Positions 11,000 to 11,958 of a DNA stretch of 11,958 bases are shown piece by piece (the stretch's first letter is position 1; the number at the start of each line of letters is the position of its first letter). The stretch covers positions 1 through 11,958 of the forward strand of contig CAMVBT010000044.1 of NCBI GenBank assembly GCA_947165805.1, given 5' to 3'. The notes below the pieces were generated by a model that made no database searches, was not told where the DNA came from, and worked only from the letters and a program-made list of their open reading frames with translations. The DNA comes from an uncultured Clostridia bacterium (GTDB taxonomy: Bacteria; Bacillota; Clostridia; Oscillospirales; Ruminococcaceae). Made by a program: the position numbers and the translations under genes.

Positions 11000-11958
11000 T
11001 TAAACCACGCCCTGAGCCTTCATAGCTTCCGCTACCTTGAGGAAGCCCGCGATGTTCGCGCCTGCTACGAGGTCGTCGCCGAGGCCGTACTCGTTGGCAG
11101 CCTTTACGGAAGCCTCGAAGATGTTCTTCATGATGTTCTTGAGCTTTTCGTCAACTTCCTCGGAAGTCCAGTTGTATCTCATGGAGTTCTGGGACATTTC
11201 GAGACCGGAGACTGCAACGCCGCCCGCGTTTACTGCCTTGGAGGGAGCAACTATCACCTTGTTCTCCTTGAGGTAAGCGATAGCTTCGTTGGTCGTAGGC
11301 ATATTAGAAACTTCCACATAATACTTCACGCCGTTTGCAACGATCTTCTTAGCCTCGTCGATGTTGACTTCGTTCTGTGTAGCGCAGGGCATAACGATAT
11401 CGACCTTGACGCCCCACGGCTTCTCGCCTGCGTGGAATTCTGCGCCGAACTTGTCTGCGTAGTCCTGAGCTCTGTTGCGGCACGAAGCGCGCATTTCGAG
11501 CATATAAGCGATCTTCTCGGGAGTGTTGATGCCGTCCTTGTCATAGATATAGCCGTCGGGACCGGAGATGGTAACTACCTTGCCGCCGAGCTCGGTTACC
11601 TTGAGAGCCACGCCCCATGCAACGTTGCCGAAACCGGAGATAGCAACTGTCTTGCCCTTGATGTCGTCGCCGAAGTGCTTGAGCATCTCAACAGCGTAGT
11701 ATGTTGCGCCGTAGCCTGTAGCCTCGGGTCTGATAAGAGAGCCGCCGTACTGGATGCCCTTACCTGTCAGAACGCCGGAGAATTCGTTCTTCAGTCTCTT
11801 GTACTGGCCGAAGAGGTAGCCGATCTCACGTCCGCCTACGCCGATGTCGCCTGCGGGAACGTCGAGGTTCGGACCGATGTGTCTGTAAAGCTCTGTCATG
11901 AAGCTCTGGCAGAAACGCATAACTTCAGCGTCGGACTTGCCCTGCGGGTCGAAGTCGG
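11000..11958 (-). CDS. gdhA: Glutamate dehydrogenase, hexameric NADP-type (5' end outside window)
   Basis: About 318 C-terminal residues are present; the frame is open to the right edge, so roughly the first 125-130 of the usual 444-450 aa are missing. The visible start reads DFDPQGKSDAEVMRFCQSFM, the family segment after the substrate-binding lysine region. The ATG inside it (11918-11920) is therefore not the true start. VPAGDIGVGGREIGYLFGQY contains the catalytic aspartate; RPEATGYGATYYAVEM and VAISGFGNVAWGVALK give the Rossmann cofactor domain, and NAGGVAVSGLEMSQNSMRYN closes the active-site cleft. It catalyses reversible amination of 2-oxoglutarate to glutamate in the cytoplasm, ammonia assimilation being the usual role in gut Clostridia. 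NADP preference is inferred from overall family likeness, not from a decisive residue. The stop TAA is followed by the composite repeat and a strong terminator. Confidence 0.96.
   Translation of the reverse strand, partial: DFDPQGKSDAEVMRFCQSFMTELYRHIGPNLDVPAGDIGVGGREIGYLFGQYKRLKNEFSGVLTGKGIQYGGSLIRPEATGYGATYYAVEMLKHFGDDIKGKTVAISGFGNVAWGVALKVTELGGKVVTISGPDGYIYDKDGINTPEKIAYMLEMRASCRNRAQDYADKFGAEFHAGEKPWGVKVDIVMPCATQNEVNIDEAKKIVANGVKYYVEVSNMPTTNEAIAYLKENKVIVAPSKAVNAGGVAVSGLEMSQNSMRYNWTSEEVDEKLKNIMKNIFEASVKAANEYGLGDDLVAGANIAGFLKVAEAMKAQGVV

Noticed and set aside
11918..11920. ATG as the start of gdhA
   Set aside because: The frame continues upstream to the window edge with conserved glutamate dehydrogenase residues (DFDPQGKSDAEV), so this is an internal methionine.

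Overview
The window looks like chromosomal DNA of a spore-forming Clostridia member, probably Oscillospirales/Ruminococcaceae-like and gut-type. The reasons are a complete V/A-type ATPase operon of the Firmicutes kind, a dipicolinate synthase pair (a spore-specific pathway), a hexameric-type glutamate dehydrogenase, strong AGGAGG-type ribosome binding sites, fairly GC-rich coding DNA and repeat-rich intergenic DNA. The taxonomic placement is inference from gene content. All twelve recognised genes lie on the minus strand, so the window is best read from high to low coordinates.

Right edge (11958 to 11000): the C-terminal three quarters of gdhA; its start lies outside the window. It is followed by a composite repeat (10880-10996) and a clear intrinsic terminator (10815-10850). 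Only 16 bp beyond that terminator is a predicted sigma-K-type promoter (10771-10798) driving dpaA-dpaB (10734 to 9312), whose genes overlap by 14 nt. Together these make dipicolinic acid in the mother cell. Downstream of dpaB come the same composite repeat (9193-9309), an extreme purine/pyrimidine-asymmetric tract and a perfect 15-bp hairpin.

Middle and left (8966 to 86): a sigma-A-type promoter (TTGACA-17-TATCAT) starts a nine-gene V/A-ATPase operon in the order G/H - C - I - K - F - E - A - B - D. Genes A and B form the catalytic head, D and F the rotor shaft, C the link to the ring, E and G/H the peripheral stalks, and I and K the ion channel and rotor ring. The set is complete. Most junctions are 10-22 nt, with the ribosome binding site sometimes overlapping the previous stop codon. 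The E-A gap is 54 nt. The exception is the C-I junction, where a 202-bp symmetrical element (7349-7550) lies exactly between the stop of C and the leader of I. The left edge (1-85) shows part of a third copy of the composite repeat, after the last gene of the operon.

The most unusual content is non-coding. First, the 202-bp element has indel-free 69-bp imperfect terminal inverted repeats, each made of five 7-bp units plus a GC-rich hairpin whose stem covaries between the two ends, around a core that could fold as a pseudoknot. Second, a composite repeat follows the 3' end of all three transcription units. It shares one open plus-strand frame and a hairpin kept only through G-U pairs on the plus-strand RNA.
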